Shown piece by piece: positions 1 to 10,300 of a stretch of DNA of 64,000 nt. Both the position numbers and the translations under genes were made by a program. The stretch comes from Coriolopsis trogii (Eukaryota > Basidiomycota > Agaricomycetes > Polyporales > Polyporaceae), in contig JAHYIO010000006.1 of assembly GCA_020543525.1 (NCBI GenBank), positions 62,001 through 126,000 on the forward strand, written 5' to 3'. Numbering within the stretch: position 1 is the stretch's first letter; every line of letters begins with the position of its first letter. Below the pieces are notes generated by a model that was given only the letters and a program-made list of their open reading frames with translations, was not told the origin of the DNA and made no database searches.

Positions 1-1440
1 ATCAATTGCATCCAAATTGCATGTATGGCTGCATGTGAAATGGCCATGTACTCAGCCTTGGTTGACGACAAAGTGACCACAGCTTGCTTCGTCAAGCTCC
101 ATGCAATGATGCCTTTCCTGATTAGGAAAGCATACCCTGAGATGGACCTGCAATCAATTGGGTTCGCTCCCCAATCTGTGTCTATGTACCCTTCAAGCCT
201 GAAATTGTTATAGTACATGCTTGCATTTGGCTTCCCCTTCCACCCATAGGTGATATCATAATTGAGTGTTCCTTTGAGATATCGAAAGACATGCTTGACA
301 GTGGTCCAATGTGCAGGTCTGGGATGAGAGCTGAACTGTGAGAGAGCTTGCACTGCATAGCTGATGTTGGGCCGGGTGCCAAGCGCTGTGTACATCAGAG
401 TTCCAATAGCAGCTTGATAGAGGACATTCTTCATGTCCAATAGATCAGCATCATCTGGTTTCTTGATCAATTTGACATTAGGGTCTGTTGGGGTTAACAC
501 AGGCATGCAATCAACCATGCTATAGTGCTCGAGTGTGTGCTGAATAAATTTGGTCTGGAAAATGGTGAGTAGATACTTGTCTGGGTGGGTACATGACTTC
601 AAGTTCAAGTAGAAGCCAAGGCGAGCCAAGGCTGGTGATCTTATACTGCTTGTTGAGTTCACTCTTGACCTTGTCCTGCAGTGCATTGGCCTCTGTGGCT
701 GCAATCATGTCATCCATGTGTACTCCAATCATTATCAATCCATAATTGTTGGACTTGATGTATAGACACTTTTTGTGATCTAAGCACTGGAAATGCAGGA
801 TCTCAACCATGGTCTGATTAAAGTGCTGGTTTCAGACCCTTCCTGCCTGTTTTAGGCCATAGAGTGCCTTACCTAAGCGTAAGACCTTCCCAGTTCTATT
901 GGTGTACCCTGGTGGCTGGCACATATAGATTTCCTTGTTGAGTTTGGCATTAATGTGAGCACCAATGACGTTGTACTGACGTAGTACCATGCCTCATTTA
1001 GCCACGATGGCAAGCAGAGCACGTAGAGGGTCCATCCGAATGACTGGTGCAAAGGTCTCAAAATAGTCAAGGCTGGGTACTTGACTGAAACCCTGAGCAA
1101 CAAGTTATGCCTTATGACATATGAGTTTTCTGTCTGTGTGAAACTTCCTGTGATAGATCCAGATACTGCCGATTGCCTTCCGGCCTGGTGGCAGATCAAC
1201 TTTTTCCCAGGTGCCCAGATCTTTGAGTTGATCAACTTCATTGTCCATTGTGTCATTCTATTGTAGCGCATCGGGAGCGGCATGCGCTTCATATATGTTC
1301 AGAGGTTTGTGTGCACTTTCAGTGCCTATCAGAGTCAATAGGCACAGCACATGCACTTCATCACAGGGGACCCTTTCCCCACTTTTGTGCAGGGTCTTGT
1401 AATTGATCCTGACAGCCATCTTCCTCTGCTCACATGATGG
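1..1440 (-). pseudogene. copia reverse transcriptase and RNase H domains (pol C-terminal part)
   Basis: Minus-strand translation from about 1265 downward gives the start of an RVT_2 reverse transcriptase (GTWEKVDLPPGRKAIGSIW, then FETFAPVIRMDPLRALLAI). It continues through GKALYGLKQAG to the catalytic segment GVHMDDMIAAT near 745-705, where both aspartates are kept. Below position 420 the typical copia RNase H follows (RPNISYAVQALSQFSSHPRP, then VVTLSSTKAEYMAISHAA), still open at base 1. The domains lie in different frames and at least two stops interrupt them, including one near 990 and one near 845. The domain would copy element RNA into DNA in virus-like particles; this copy cannot. Confidence 0.9.
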
Positions 1441-1454
1441 TCTATCAATCTCTG

Positions 1455-2094
1455 TGTTAGGTCCTGTGCCAATCTGACCCGAACCCCAAACCCCAAACCT
1501 CAATATCCGACCGCGCTAACCTTTTATGTCTAATACCTTAGTCCCATCTCTTTTTGATAGGTCCCATCACATTTATAATTGTTACTATACTCTGATTAGT
1601 CCGATCAGGTTACGAACAACAGACTTTGATCTACTCCGATTCCCGATCAGACTCCCGGTCTACTCACGCCAATTTCGCCAAGACCTTGGCTGGAGTTCTG
1701 ACTATATAAGATTCGGTAGCAGTAGACTTGTACCTCAGTTCGGATATCTCGTTACTCCCTGAATTCTACGTGTTCTTCTCTAAGTCCACGCCTGACCTCT
1801 AACCCTGACCTTCGGACTCCGAACTCCAGTCGTCACTTAGAACATTGCTCATCCTTCTACCTCGTCCTCTCGTTGTCTGACTCGAAGTCGGACTTCGTAC
1901 TTCTACTCCTCTCGGCCTCCGTGTTTCGGCCTCCTCTCGCAAGTCGAGGATACTGGCGTATACTTGGAGCGTTGTCAATAGCTTCGCCGAAGTCCTCACC
2001 CCGCCGACCTCCAAACACCGTCAGACCCTCGTGCCTCCGGTTGCATTTTCACCGATCTCGGCCTTCGGACTTTGGAGTTGGCACAGTCTTAACA
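1455..2094 (-). mobile_element. Solo LTR (640 bp) inserted in the copia element
   Basis: The block has LTR-type ends TGTTA...TAACA (on the plus strand it starts TGTTAGG and ends CTTAACA). It is flanked by a perfect 5-bp direct repeat, CTCTG at 1450-1454 and CTCTG at 2095-2099. Copia pol coding resumes on both sides, so the block is an insertion. No internal retrotransposon sequence is present, so this is a solo LTR left by recombination. A related LTR lies at 23814-24440 and a fragment at 19630-19720. A 5-bp duplication is common to Ty3/gypsy and copia; the family is not determined. This copy still has many CpG sites and looks younger than the others. Confidence 0.88.
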
Positions 2095-2099
2095 CTCTG

Positions 2100-3330
2100 G
2101 TGCAGAAGGGCCTGAACCCTTGATGACTTCTTTCCTCAGTGGCTATGTTAATGATGATACTCCCCCTGTGTCCGGTGCCTGTGGCTGTGCTTCCTTCACC
2201 TTGTGCTCAGTCTGGGTCAGTCTGTCATTCTCCCCCTTGAGCCATGGTGAAGGGGTCATGATGTTATCATCATCATCATTGTTAGGTGGCCCCCTGGGGA
2301 TGACAAACACCACATTGTGTGATTTTCCAATGTGTCAAGCCTTTGGGTCATAGCAGTGCCAGGCTTTGCTGCCATCCACCATGCCAACAAAGTACATGGG
2401 CTGTGATTGTGGGTCAAGTTTTGTGTGCTTCTCCAGCGACATGAGCACCCAACAATAGCAGCCCCATTCCTGGATGTCCAATATATTGGGCTTTTGGCTG
2501 CCCCAGACCTCCTCCAGTGTTTTGTCTTTGAGCGCCTGGGTCAGAAGACGATTCATGAGATGTGCTAGGTAAGCCACTGCTTCTGGCCACAAGGACTTCA
2601 GGAGCTGTGCTGCAATCAACAGGGTTCTGGTCTGATCCATCAGAGTCTGGCACAGCCACTTAGCAATTTCATTCTGGGCTGATGACTTAGGCACCATGGT
2701 CTCAAGTTCAATGCCTTTATATAATATTATATAAGAGAGTCTGAAACTCATCACCCATGAACTCTGCTATTGTCGCCGCACAGTTTCTTGAGTTTGATGC
2801 CAAGTGTGTTCTCCACATGTGCCTTGTAAGCTTTGAAGTGCTCAAGTGCTTCAGACTTGTGTTTGCCGAACGCAGCCTTGGATCATTGTGAGTGACCATC
2901 AGTAAACCCCCCAAAATAGTGTTCCCCTTGGATACTCAGTGTAGATGCTGGTCCCCATGTATCTAACATGGTGAGATCTCCAATCACCTTGACCTCGGTC
3001 TTTGACTTCTTCAGATATAATGCCACCACCTGCTTCCCCTGCACACATGCCCTCGCACTGCTCCACCAGTGGTTCCAACTTGTTGACTTCCATTCCCACG
3101 AACAGACCCTTGCACCACATAATCACCACTGCCTTCATGCCTGGGTGACCTGGAGCACAACGTCATTCATTCAGTGTCCGTTTGTATTTTGGATGACAAA
3201 TAGTGGTGGTGTAAGCTACCTCCATCTTAGGTAAGACAACCTTGCTGTCCATGTGATATAGGAAGTTGGCTATGTGCTTGCCGGATGCGTATGGGTGCCC
3301 TTTGTGATTGATGAAAAAGATCGCCTTATC
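2100..3330 (-). pseudogene. copia integrase (zinc-binding and DDE core)
   Basis: From about 3150 downward the minus strand reads HPGMKAVVIMWCKGLFVGME and then EPLVEQCEGMC, the His/Cys zinc-binding region (gag_pre-integrs). The core follows near 2990-2880 (a GDLTMLDTWGP-like string, then HYFGGFTDGHSQ). The C-terminal core is at 2754-2335, with QNEIAKWLCQTLMDQTRTLL, WPEAVAYLAHLMNRL and the copia-typical phrase on the element being a rigid block of the target. A stop interrupts the segment near 3157 and the frame shifts near 2900 and 2720. In an intact element this enzyme inserts the cDNA into the host chromosome. Confidence 0.88.
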
Positions 3331-3339
3331 ACGTTGTTC

Positions 3340-4350
3340 AATCTTGTGACCACTAGCCTCAACACGTCCAGTGGTGATAAGATTGTGGGGTACTCCCAGT
3401 GGTGTATGATATCATGCAAGGTCATAGTTGTGTCCTTGCCATTGTGCCTAAATCAGTATGTTACCATGCCTTGCCCAAGAATGGGTATGATTCCGGCACC
3501 ATTTAGGGTCCGTCCCGGTGTCGGGGTGTAATAAGAGAACATGCACATCTTCCGCACAATATGAGAGGTTGTCACAAAGTCCGCTAGCCAGACATCAGCC
3601 ACCAGAAGTGTGAGTGCTATCTCACCAGTGTTGGATTCAATGGACACGTAGGTGTAGTCCAATTCTGAGTCCTTGTTGAACTTCTCAGCAACCATGGCCT
3701 TGGTGCCTTGTCCCTTCCCATTCCAATTGTCCCTGTGCTTTTTTTGTACCTGCTCCTGGCCCTGACCCTTCCCTTTCTCATCCCTGTCCCTTTCCAGACA
3801 GTCATATTTCTTATGTCCGAGTTCCCCACAGCTGTAGCACTTTGGGCCTTTGCCCTGGGTCTTCATCACAAGTGCCGTCTCACTAGAGGCCTTAACATGC
3901 CACGTGTGTTCTCGGATCTTCCCTTGGAGCTTGTTGCAATCTTCTATCTCAGAATCTTAGATGCCATTAGTGAAGCATGCCACATTTCCGGTAGGGCAGC
4001 CAATAGTGTGATGGAGAACTCATTATTGGGTATTTTGCACCTGAGCACTATGAGATCCTCCTACCACTCCACCATTTGCTGCAGCCACACATCCAGCTTC
4101 TCTTCCTCTGAGTATTGCGCTGTCAACAGTTTCTGCTGAATCTCGATAATCTTGCTCAATCCTCGAGTTTCGTAATTCTTGTGTAGCTTTGCCCATGTAT
4201 CATGACTGGTCTTGCAATTCTGGATGAATTGATTGCATGCATGCCGAGCCATTTTCAAATGCTAATGAGTGCCGTCCAATTCTCCCAATCCCACTTCCTC
4301 ATTCCATTTGTGTGGCTTTGATTTAGGGTGGTATGCTCATCAACATAATA
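3340..4350 (-). pseudogene. copia gag with zinc knuckle and protease
   Basis: At 4258-4061 the minus strand encodes a UBN2-type gag segment (ACNQFIQNCKTSHDTWAKLH, then LSKIIEIQQKLLTAQYSEEE). Upstream gag residues WDWENWTALISI lie near 4290 in another frame. At 3869-3453 a CCHC knuckle CYSCGELGHKKYDC is followed by a lysine/glutamine-rich linker and the protease active-site region. That region reads DFVTTSH where copia proteases have an Asp-Ser/Thr-Gly triad, so the triad is lost. The retained CCHC box fits nucleic-acid binding by gag. Confidence 0.87.
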
Positions 4351-4359
4351 ACTTGTTTC

Positions 4360-5420
4360 AAATTTATCATCATTATCATCACTGTTGTATGCAGTTTAGA
4401 CACTTGTTTACGGGACCTGGGAATGACTGCCTTATAATGTTTACCAACCCATTTATATAAGGACATGTTTTCCAAGCTCAATTGGTCACCAGATATAATC
4501 AAGCACTAGAGACAATGCAACAATATGTTTGTGTCCAGTGCAAGAGGGGCTGTTTTGTATAATTATTATGACCTTATTGGAGGTTTTATTTGCAATATGC
4601 TTAGAGACCTACCATACTTGCATCACTTCATTAACATATCCTTTCCAATAATATGCTCAGAATTTGTGGCTTGTGTAGTAGTCTGGATGTTTAACTAAGT
4701 ACATAAAGGCCATAGGACCTCCAATCTCAGAAGCTACAGTCAGTGCATTTACCATTTTGATGATCAGTTTGCGGGCTTTCTCTTTATTAGAACTGGAGCT
4801 ACCAATCAATTTAGTATCTCATTCAAATACCTTTTGTATAGATTGAAACATCATGTGAGTTTTTAAAGGAGTTTTTGTGATATAATTTGCAATAGAAGCT
4901 ATGACAGATATGATAGCAGTCCCTGATAGCAAGCTGGTTACATTATGGTCACATTTAATAAATAGGAAACTGCTGGTGTGAAAGTATTCAGCCAAGGTTC
5001 TTCCTTTTTTATAATTAATGCACCTGTTTCTGAATCAGTCTATAAAACTTGTCCTGTTTCTCTAAGAAAATGAGCTTTGCATATGTTTATTTTCGGATCA
5101 GTACATCCTCTATTGTCAAACTCTTGCATATCTGTATTTTTGGCACCTTTTGGCACTTTTTGAAATGTACAAGTAACACATCTATGTATGTTAGATATAT
5201 ATAAAATCTTATCACCTTTTTTGCATGATTATCCCACCATTGTCTATTGGTTAAACAGTCTTTACACTCTGAAATGTTTGGATCATAAGAGCACTTTGTG
5301 GGTGGAACTTCTGGTAGATGTTCTGTGGCAGTAACAGATCTTGCAGATTGAGAGTGTTTATATGGTTCCCAACTTCCTCCATTGTACCTGTTCCAAATTC
5401 TCACTTATGTATAGTCGGTG
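4360..5420 (-). pseudogene. Helitron Rep (Helitron_like_N) fragment
   Basis: The minus strand gives the typical fungal Helitron N-terminal region in broken frames. It starts with HLPEVPP and CKDCLTNRQWWDNHAKKV near 5300-5200 and a Cys-rich stretch ending CKAHFPRET near 5060. Then come a KKEEPWLNTFTPAVSYLLN-like segment near 5010, VTSLLSGTAIISVIASIANY near 4920 and ITKTPLKTHMMFQSIQKVFE. KEKARKLIIKMVNALTVASE and IGGPMAFMYLVKHPDYYTSH follow near 4790-4680, then DYIWRPIELENMSLYKWVGK near 4470. Frameshifts and stops are frequent. The HUH nuclease and helicase parts are absent, so this is a truncated relic. Its left edge meets copia gag at about 4355. Strings are quoted across frame breaks. Confidence 0.85.
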
Positions 5421-6475
5421 ATTGGGACATAGATGAATTTCAAAACATGCATGCACCAAAGTCTGCCTGGCAGCTTTCTCTGGTCCATTCCCAGTTGCTA
5501 TTGTCTCCCTTCACGCCACTCTCCCTTGCTCCACAATGTTTGGGGAGGACTTCTGTTGTATATAGCAGCTTAGTGGGCATGTGTACTATGCATCTCTGCT
5601 ACTTCTACAGCCACAGATTCCATCATTGTTGTTCTACCTCTCTAACCTTCCGCGCGCTAAGCTTGTCATGCATGTGAGGAACACGTGACAAGATGCACAC
5701 GTCATTGTGTCATGTCTTTTACTCCTCCTCCCTGTGTCTTGTCCCGCCTCTTCTGGCTGTCACCTCTATAGGAGCACAATAGATTTATGATGGCATTCAG
5801 ACAATGTCTGACTTTCCATGGCCAACCCGCAACTTGAAAGCTGCAGTAGCCCTTCCTAGCACGAATTTGATTATGCAATTGCCTCAGTTGTTCAAGGGGC
5901 CCTTGGCTATCATTGCCTGTGTCACTAGCCACAGTTTTCAGTCAAAGCAGCTAGCTAAGTCTCCCTCTGCTTTGCAAATGTATGACAGATGGTTCAAGCT
6001 CAAAGTCTGGCTGTCAAGGGCCACACTGGCAGCCAGATTAAACAGCTGACCATAACTGATTGAAACCTGATTATATTCAGACATACCCTCAGTGTGAGGA
6101 GTTTGGTACCTCCACTATTGAGAAAACAAGTCAGAAATGCAGCTGAGGGTCATAAAAGAACAAGGACATATGGTTACAATTTAGTTGCAACACTGTTCTT
6201 TCACTGCAAGCAGAAATCTGTATTTGTATGGAGGCTGTAATGACAAAGGCAAGTACCCCAGTCCAAGCCTTATGTGCTCAATGGAAAGCAGTGATAGCAG
6301 TGATATTGGTGCAGCTGAGTAAGTTGTTGAGTATAGATGAAGACAACAACCATAATGAGGATTAGTGCTGGAACATAAACATGGTATCATGTGGCTGCTG
6401 CATGATATGACAGCTTAGGGCATGTGATCTGTGGCTCTGGTTGAGGTTCAATATGCTTGCAATTTTGCTACTATT
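5421..6475. other. Unassigned repeat-like tract
   Basis: Nothing here reads as a gene. Short open frames exist on both strands but have no coherent domain. The tract lies between the Helitron fragment and a small inverted-repeat element. The unusual string CTTCCGCGCGCTAAGC near 5646 is one of the few CpG-rich patches. Confidence 0.5.
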
Positions 6476-6718
6476 GTAGCATTCCAATTGGTTCAAACAG
6501 TCAAGTATTACCACCCCCACCTCATGTTCAATATTTGGTGGTCCATCACAAGTCACAGAGAGAATGGTCTGATTGGGCCATTGGGCACTTAGACCCTTTT
6601 GCATGCCCTCCCTTGTTCAAATGTGGTGACCATTGTCGCAGTCACTGGCCAGCTGTTTAAATCTGCCTTAGTAAATTGTGTCACCTGTACAGGGCTGTTG
6701 GAACCAATAAAAATTACA
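6476..6718. mobile_element. Small non-autonomous inverted-repeat element, copy 1
   Basis: The block begins with a TTGGTTCAAACAGT-type end and finishes with its inverse (GCTGTTGGAACCAA). It is similar along its length to 37692-37952. Shared internal strings include TTGTTC-AA-TATGATGGCCA-like and GTCACCTGT-CAGG-CTGTT-GAACCA-like segments. No coding capacity. This fits a MITE-like DNA transposon; no clear target duplication was found. Confidence 0.65.
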
Positions 6719-7276
6719 GTACGGCTCTATCACTTGTATGCAACAAACATCCAAGTCCACATGCTGAATATATATTAAAGAGCAGGATAACCAAGCCTAC
6801 TCCAGGCATACATTCAGACTCTATTACCAAACAGTGCATATACTAGGAGACCATAAGTGAACTCTGTTGAAGAGCTACAGAGGGAAGATCAATATGATCT
6901 CAATAGCAAGATATGATGAACAGGAAGCGTAAGCAAGAAACATATGCAAAAGATGACAGGACAAGGCCAACGACATGGACAAACACTAGTGTACCTCCTA
7001 GATGCCTGTAGAAGTGAGAGTTGCAAGAAGAACAACATTATAAAGATTGAGGCTCAAAATGTTGCCACTATCACTCTGGGTCCACATAGAAGCGTAGTAT
7101 ATACTAAAGCAACATCACTATATGAAGATCATACTGCAGACGTGGAAGGCTACGAACCATGTTGTGGTTGAAGGACACGTTCTTGAGCTTCTCATGCTCA
7201 AAGTAAGGGCGTGCGTCTATGGTACCAACCGGCATAGTTAGAACTGCTACACGTACTATTAAACATGCTTCACTTA
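6719..7276. other. No feature recognised
   Basis: The sequence is moderately AT-rich with scattered stops in all frames. I see no gene, RNA or repeat boundary. Confidence 0.4.
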
Positions 7277-7640
7277 CTATTGTTGGGCTCCAGGCGGTCT
7301 TGTCCCGCATATCTCCTCAAGGCTTGCTACTTTGGCCTTGGTGGGTGTCACACCAATACCAGGTTGTTTACAGCCTTAAAAAAGGGATATGAATACAATC
7401 AATATGATACAAGATGCTGCTCACCAGCAGCAGGCCATGATGTGCTTGGAACTCCCTTAGGATCTGTAGCAAACGTCCGGATGGAGAGTCGGTGGATGCG
7501 GGACTTCCCAGTCTCAGAATCAGCAATTTCAATGTCCACACCAAAGGTGCCAACTAAGAGCCTGTCCATCCCAAACTTGGTACAAATGTACAACATCGCT
7601 CGCTCCTGCTCCCCCTCACAGGAAGCAGAAGGATCTGCTT
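7277..7640 (-). pseudogene. Two-exon coding relic, unknown protein
   Basis: The minus strand has an open segment from about 7636 to 7425 (reads LYICTKFGMDRLLVGTFGVD, then IEIADSETGKSRIHRLSIRT). It is followed by a canonical 50-nt intron at 7424-7375 (GTGAGC...TTAAG) and a short in-frame exon 7374-7277 ending in TAG. This reading includes PGIGVTPTKAKVASLEEICG. The intron and continuous frame argue for a once-expressed gene or transposon ORF. I do not recognise the family. The 5' part is not clear: upstream sequence has stops, and another open segment lies at 8373-8128. Confidence 0.4.
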
Positions 7641-9925
7641 TGTCATCTTGTCTCCATCAGTCCTTTGTCATCCCGATTGCCAAACAGTGCAGGAACGATG
7701 ATGGTACAACCAAGGACTATGCTGCTCTGCCAACAAATGACATGCTCAAAGTTACCAGTAGAGGATGCAACAGCCCAGGTCTTGTTCTTTTCTCGGCCTG
7801 GTAAAACAATGAGGAGTGGTGAGATTTGGGTGGGCTCGTGCAGGATTAATCACCATGGGACTACTTTTGACAGAGTCATAGGACTGCAGCAAAAGTTGAA
7901 GAATAGTCCTGCAGGAAACTTGTTTAATGTGTATAAGTTGTCAATAGGCAAGCACTCACGATGGTTTCACATTTCAAGATGGACTGGCTGAGAATAATTG
8001 TCGACACAGGAAACTGGCCATAGTCTGCAGCAGCGCCTGTTCTAATTAAAGTATGAGCATATAGCCATCATTATAGTTTCATCAACTCACTGGAGCAAAG
8101 GTAGAGCCTCAGAAAATGTCTGTTGCATCAGGATTGGTCAGGTCCACACCCAGCCATGTTTGGAGCATCAGGAAACTCAATGATAGGAACACCATCTTCC
8201 AGAGCTTTGACCCCAGCATGCGACACTGGTTGTGTCTGGGTGTTGGTGGACTTAACCTTCCCACTCTGTATCAAACCAGCAGCTGCAGCATTGCAAGCAT
8301 CCTCCTCATATTTCTTGCTGGAGGTCAAATGGCCCTTGGGCACTTTCACAGGCATCCTAACATTGTAGTTCAACTGACTTGGCTGGAAGGTCTTGTCTCA
8401 GTCTGCTTTTGCAGTTTACAATGGCACGGTGGCTTCCTACCTACTGCCCCTCCAGGCCAGAGCCCCTATCCTTGGTCATACCATTTTGTTGTCATATGCT
8501 AACCCGCCTCAGACCATATTGAAGGCTCTGCTTTGCTAGCTTTTGCCGCACTGCCAGGGAATTAAGTTCCTGTACCTCCCTCCTGAGTTCCTGGATCCTC
8601 GGTGAGATTACCTCCAGCTGAACTATGAAATCTCACGTTCATCCACATTATAGACTGCACACCAATATTGCCAACTGGATCACCTCCGGTTATTATCTCA
8701 CGTCGCCAGGAGCATTTGTGCAATTCTTCTACCGGACAATATGTCAGCTAACCTACCATTTGGGGAGGCCAAATCCCTGACCAGGCACAGTTTAAGATTG
8801 ATTTCAAGATCCTCAGCGAATGTCTCTCTGTCATTGACAAGGATGGCAATACAATTTTCCCCTACACACTGGGAACCCTGGGTCGATGCTGTTATCTAAG
8901 ACTCTTCATTGCGATCGTGCAGGTGCTGTGACAGCATGGCAAGAACACCATGAGCGGCAGGGAAAGGAAAGTACATTCCACACGTTGCCTATCTCACACA
9001 GCAAAGTAGGTCTCCACCTCACTCTCTCATCTGACGTTTTTGTGTCTGCATCCCCAGCGAGGACATCTTCGAACAAATGTATACAATCAGAAAAACCAGA
9101 CTTCAGGTCAGATTTCAATGAATCATTGTGTTCTCAGACCTCAGGCTGATGTCTCATCCTCCTATTATAGACCGCCCTCCCAAGAAGAAACGTAAGAATG
9201 CACCATGCAACGTTAAGCGTAGGTTGTACTCATGTTCCTCCTAGTATGTGTTACTCAAAATGCGATATTAGGAACTGCTACCTCTGGATACGACGCGCCT
9301 GCAAAGAAGACTCCTGCCAGCACTCCCCAGAAGGTGGGCATAGCTGGGAGTTCTGCCAGGAAGGCCAAGGCACCAGTGTGCGTCACATTCTATCTATCAT
9401 TTACCATCCCAAACACGCCAAGATCAGCCCAAAAGCACTCTTCTATAAAAATGTGACAGCGCAGTTTGTGTAGTGAACGCTCACTAGTCGCAGCGTCCGC
9501 ACGCTTGGTTGACGACAGGTTGAGTTGCATGGTTGGGAAGGCATAATTCCCTTCATAGCCTATTCATGGCATATTCAAGATTTCAGCCTGACGTTTCAAG
9601 GCTAAACCTGTTTCAAGTGCGGCCATCGCCCAGGGAGCGACATTCTGCATGGCAGGAAGTCCTAAACTATACCATACGCTCTAACATAACAGAAACCACA
9701 CCATAGTGCACCTTGATGATCTTTTGTCTTGTCTCCAGGTTCCCATGGCCAGTTTGGTATTTGCAGCAGGACCGGCAATGTTTCGTGGAGTCTGATGTGA
9801 TTGCCCAAGAGTGAAGCATCAATTGGCACTCCGGACATGGACTTGGTTCAAGTATCAATCGAATGCCATTCCTCCTAGAAGATGATCATCTTGAAAGACC
9901 GGTTTCTCCAGCGTACGCTCACTGC
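7641..9925. other. Unresolved tract with possible minus-strand coding traces
   Basis: At 8373-8128 the minus strand is open for 81 codons (NYNVRMPVKVPKGHLTSSKK, then YEEDACNAAAAGLIQSGKVK). It has coding-like composition but no family I can name. It may be an upstream exon of the relic at 7277-7640. Elsewhere (8500-9900) CpG is not depleted, yet frames on both strands are short and incoherent. A plus-strand segment near 8780-8930 (FKIDFKILSECLSVIDKDGN) is also open but short. Confidence 0.35.
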
Positions 9926-10300
9926 GCCACCTCTTGCACTGACAACACCATTAGGCAGAGGCCAAGCCTCATGCTCAGCCTTTCATTCCTCCCACCCTTC
10001 ACTGTAACTCAGTTGGCTTGAGCTCCATTGATGTCATGCGATAGCCGCAGTGAAGCGAGCCAGATGGCCTCCCCGCATCCTGCACCCTTCCCAATGAACA
10101 CTAGATATATTGGGCTTGCACATGCCGCGCTCCTTTGTGTAGTGCGACCTTTGTCTGACTCTTCCTTGTATGTCTCATTCCCATATTCCTCTCCTCCTTC
10201 CTCTCCTGCCTGCTCAAGTGATTCTCACATTATGCTGGGTTCAATCCAGTCAGTCAACATCTGGATAGTATGGCGCAGTAGTAGCGCACCGTTGCTAAGA
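9926..10300 (+). repeat. Dispersed repeat R1, copy 1
   Basis: This stretch matches 21180-21405 and then 22690-22800. Shared segments include CACCTCTTGCAC, CACCATTAGGCA, TCATGCTCAGC, AGATGGCCTCCCC, CTTCCCAATGAACAC, GGCTTGCACATGCC and TTTGTCTGACTCTTCCT. Copy 1 is uninterrupted and rich in CpG. Copy 2 is CpG-poor and split by a 1.3-kb element. No coding sequence is evident, so the element type is unknown. Confidence 0.7.

Larger units (their letters stand above)
1..4350 (-). mobile_element. Ty1/copia retrotransposon, decayed gag-pol, 3' end beyond the window
   Basis: Read on the minus strand this is a copia-order element: gag near 4350-3870, CCHC knuckle and protease, then integrase, reverse transcriptase and RNase H running off the window start. 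That order (integrase before reverse transcriptase) is diagnostic of Ty1/copia. The frame is broken by several shifts and stops, so it is a dead copy. It is interrupted by a solo LTR at 1455-2094. No LTR of its own is visible: the right end abuts Helitron sequence near 4360 and the left end lies outside the window. The individual domains are listed separately. Confidence 0.9.
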
